Origin: Acidobacteriota bacterium | GTDB taxonomy: Bacteria; Acidobacteriota; Polarisedimenticolia; JAPUIV01 | DNA: 17,286 nucleotides | NCBI GenBank assembly: GCA_027296665.1 | Contig: JAPUIV010000232.1 | Span: 1 to 17,286 of the forward strand | Direction of reading: 5' to 3' | In this document: piece after piece, positions 16,538-17,286 of the stretch | Numbering within the stretch: position 1 is the first letter of the stretch | How the letters are laid out: the number at the start of each line of letters is the position of its first letter | Made by a program: the position numbers and the translations under genes | The notes under the pieces: model-generated | Told to the model about the DNA's origin: nothing | Databases searched by the model: none | Seen by the model: the letters and a program-made list of their open reading frames with translations, nothing else

Positions 16538-17107
16538 TTAACGCTCCCAGCGGCCGGGACCATCCCGATAGGTCCAGACCCGGATTCGGACGGTCGGGCC
16601 GTACACGACCAGGGCCATCATCCTTCGCTTCTGATCGGTGAAATAGAGAGTTCCGCTGCTGGAACGGCCGCGCGGGGAGAAGGAGATGATATCGGATGAA
16701 CCGAACTGAACCGGATCCAGGCGGTTTCCGAGAACTCCCCCGGCAGGAGGAACCCGGGCGATCCGATCCCGCTCCAGGATCCCCAGCCGGATACCGGGAT
16801 ATTCACGCCATAGAAAGAACGGGCCGGCGAACTTCGGATCCTTCCCCGATCTCACGTCGCGCATGCGAATTCCATCCCCATCCCCGTCGCTGTAGAGCCC
16901 GAACTGGTAGGTGCCATCTGCGGCCCGGGTGAAAACGATCCCGACCTTTTTCCGAGTTCGAACCGCCTCGCTCTGCATCCACCGGGCCAACAGGAACATC
17001 CTGCGGGTCGCCACGCGCATTCGATTGTTCATTAAACTGGCATGTACCCGGGCCGCACCCGCTCCCAGTATCAAGGCCATGATCAGGAGGACGGCCAGGG
17101 TTTCCAC
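16538..17107 (-). pseudogene. GspH/FimT-like pseudopilin with its N-terminal signal replaced
   Basis: About 190 residues match a type II secretion or type IV pilus minor pseudopilin. The hydrophobic helix VETLAVLLIMALILGAGAA is followed by a long polar helix, the Y-S-D-G-D-G-D-G-I-R loop, and a late F-S-P-R-G-R-S-S-S-G-T-L strand typical of GspH/FimT. The class III prepilin signal should read G-F-T-L-V-E, but the sequence before V-E reads H-T-P-C-F. Similarity therefore stops at codon 4 of the mature pilin, near 17107. The frame stays open to the right (TTG at 17272), through repeat-rich DNA that encodes no plausible leader. I read the gene as 5'-truncated by insertion or rearrangement. The alternative is an unusual pilin-like protein exported without PilD processing. 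Confidence 0.55.
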
Positions 17108-17176
17108 AAAACAGGGGGTATGTTTGGGAGAAACCTCTATGTGTAAGAGAGTTAGACACTTAGGTAAACCATGGTG

Positions 17177-17200
17177 TGGCACACTTGGCACACTTGGCAC
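17177..17200. repeat. 9-bp tandem repeat, about 2.7 copies
   Basis: The unit TGGCACACT occurs at 17177-17185 and 17186-17194, followed by a partial TGGCAC at 17195-17200. An interrupted palindrome, GTGTG-g-CACAC (17174-17184), overlaps the first copy. Confidence 0.8.
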
Positions 17201-17216
17201 CCGATCCAGCGGTGAA

Positions 17217-17238
17217 ATAGCACCAGGATAGCACCAGG
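17217..17238. repeat. 11-bp tandem direct repeat, two perfect copies
   Basis: ATAGCACCAGG occurs at 17217-17227 and again at 17228-17238 with no spacer. It lies 17 bases beyond the 9-bp repeat and next to the hairpin at 17235-17252. Confidence 0.8.
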
Positions 17239-17252
17239 TTTTCAGCAACCTG
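17235..17252. repeat. Short perfect inverted repeat (hairpin)
   Basis: CAGGTT and AACCTG are perfectly complementary 6-base arms around a 6-base loop. No T-tract follows on either strand, so it does not look like an intrinsic terminator. It may belong to the element end or recombination site suggested for this edge. Confidence 0.5.
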
Positions 17253-17286
17253 TGTTGTCGAGGACCATCCAAACAACCCCTTCAAT

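Larger units (their letters stand above)
17108..17286. mobile_element. Possible end of a mobile or integrated element (unidentified)
   Basis: This 179-base edge differs from the rest of the window. It is AT-richer and contains two tandem repeats and a hairpin. It begins exactly where pseudopilin similarity stops. On the minus strand one frame enters from the window edge without a stop and ends in TAA at 17164-17166, encoding a tail with G-A-K-C-A-K-C-A-T-P. Slightly upstream, L-F-G-W-S-S-T-T-Q vaguely recalls the C-terminal region of tyrosine recombinases, but no nucleophilic Tyr is visible. I cannot name a family, and neither terminal inverted repeats nor a target duplication can be judged because the other end is outside the window. 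Confidence 0.3.

Noticed and set aside
17164..17286. Tyrosine recombinase C-terminus on the minus strand
   Set aside because: The likeness rests on one short segment, the nucleophilic tyrosine is not visible and most of the protein is outside the window, so I do not call it as a gene.

Overview
The window is a gene-dense, G+C-rich bacterial chromosome segment in which almost every gene lies on the minus strand and neighbours touch or overlap by a few bases. The gene set is a C5-pathway haem operon, a split glycine cleavage operon (gcvT-gcvH-gcvPA-gcvPB), ruvX-mltG and a GldA/GldF/GldG/DUF4340 ABC module. It points to a bacterium with a Gram-negative-type envelope outside the classical model clades. 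Acidobacteriota or a former deltaproteobacterial lineage is my best guess; it is inferred from gene content and organisation, not from a marker gene.

The genes are described right to left, in the direction of most transcription. The right edge (17108-17286) is an AT-richer stretch with short tandem repeats and a hairpin. It appears to have replaced the 5' end of a GspH/FimT-like pseudopilin gene (16538-17107). A small four-helix-bundle protein follows (16179-16532). Next come a HemX/CcsA-like membrane protein (15336-16115), hemA (14024-15331), hemC (13060-13998) and a fused cobA/hemD gene (11916-13067). Together these carry glutamyl-tRNA to uroporphyrinogen III, apart from the steps catalysed by HemL and HemB, which are not here. 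The methyltransferase half of the fusion is only about half its normal length, whereas the HemD half is complete.

A short intergenic region with a good candidate promoter (11836-11864) precedes the four-gene glycine cleavage operon: gcvT, gcvH, gcvPA and gcvPB (7472-11779). These encode the T, H and two-subunit P proteins; the L protein is not in the window. Convergent with this operon is the only plus-strand gene (7147-7458), encoding a roughly 100-residue protein with a four-cysteine [2Fe-2S] signature. It shares a small palindrome-containing divergent promoter region with ruvX.

From 7033 down to 13 runs what looks like one long minus-strand transcription unit. It holds ruvX, mltG, an unrecognised membrane protein, a GldA-type ABC ATPase, an ABC-2 permease, a GldG-type auxiliary protein and a DUF4340 protein. 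The last four form an ABC complex of unknown substrate that probably works at the cell envelope.

The points most worth a second look are the half-deleted SUMT domain fused to HemD, the pseudopilin whose class III signal appears to have been overwritten by foreign-looking sequence, and the stand-alone mini [2Fe-2S] protein. I saw no tRNA, rRNA, CRISPR array or complete transposase.
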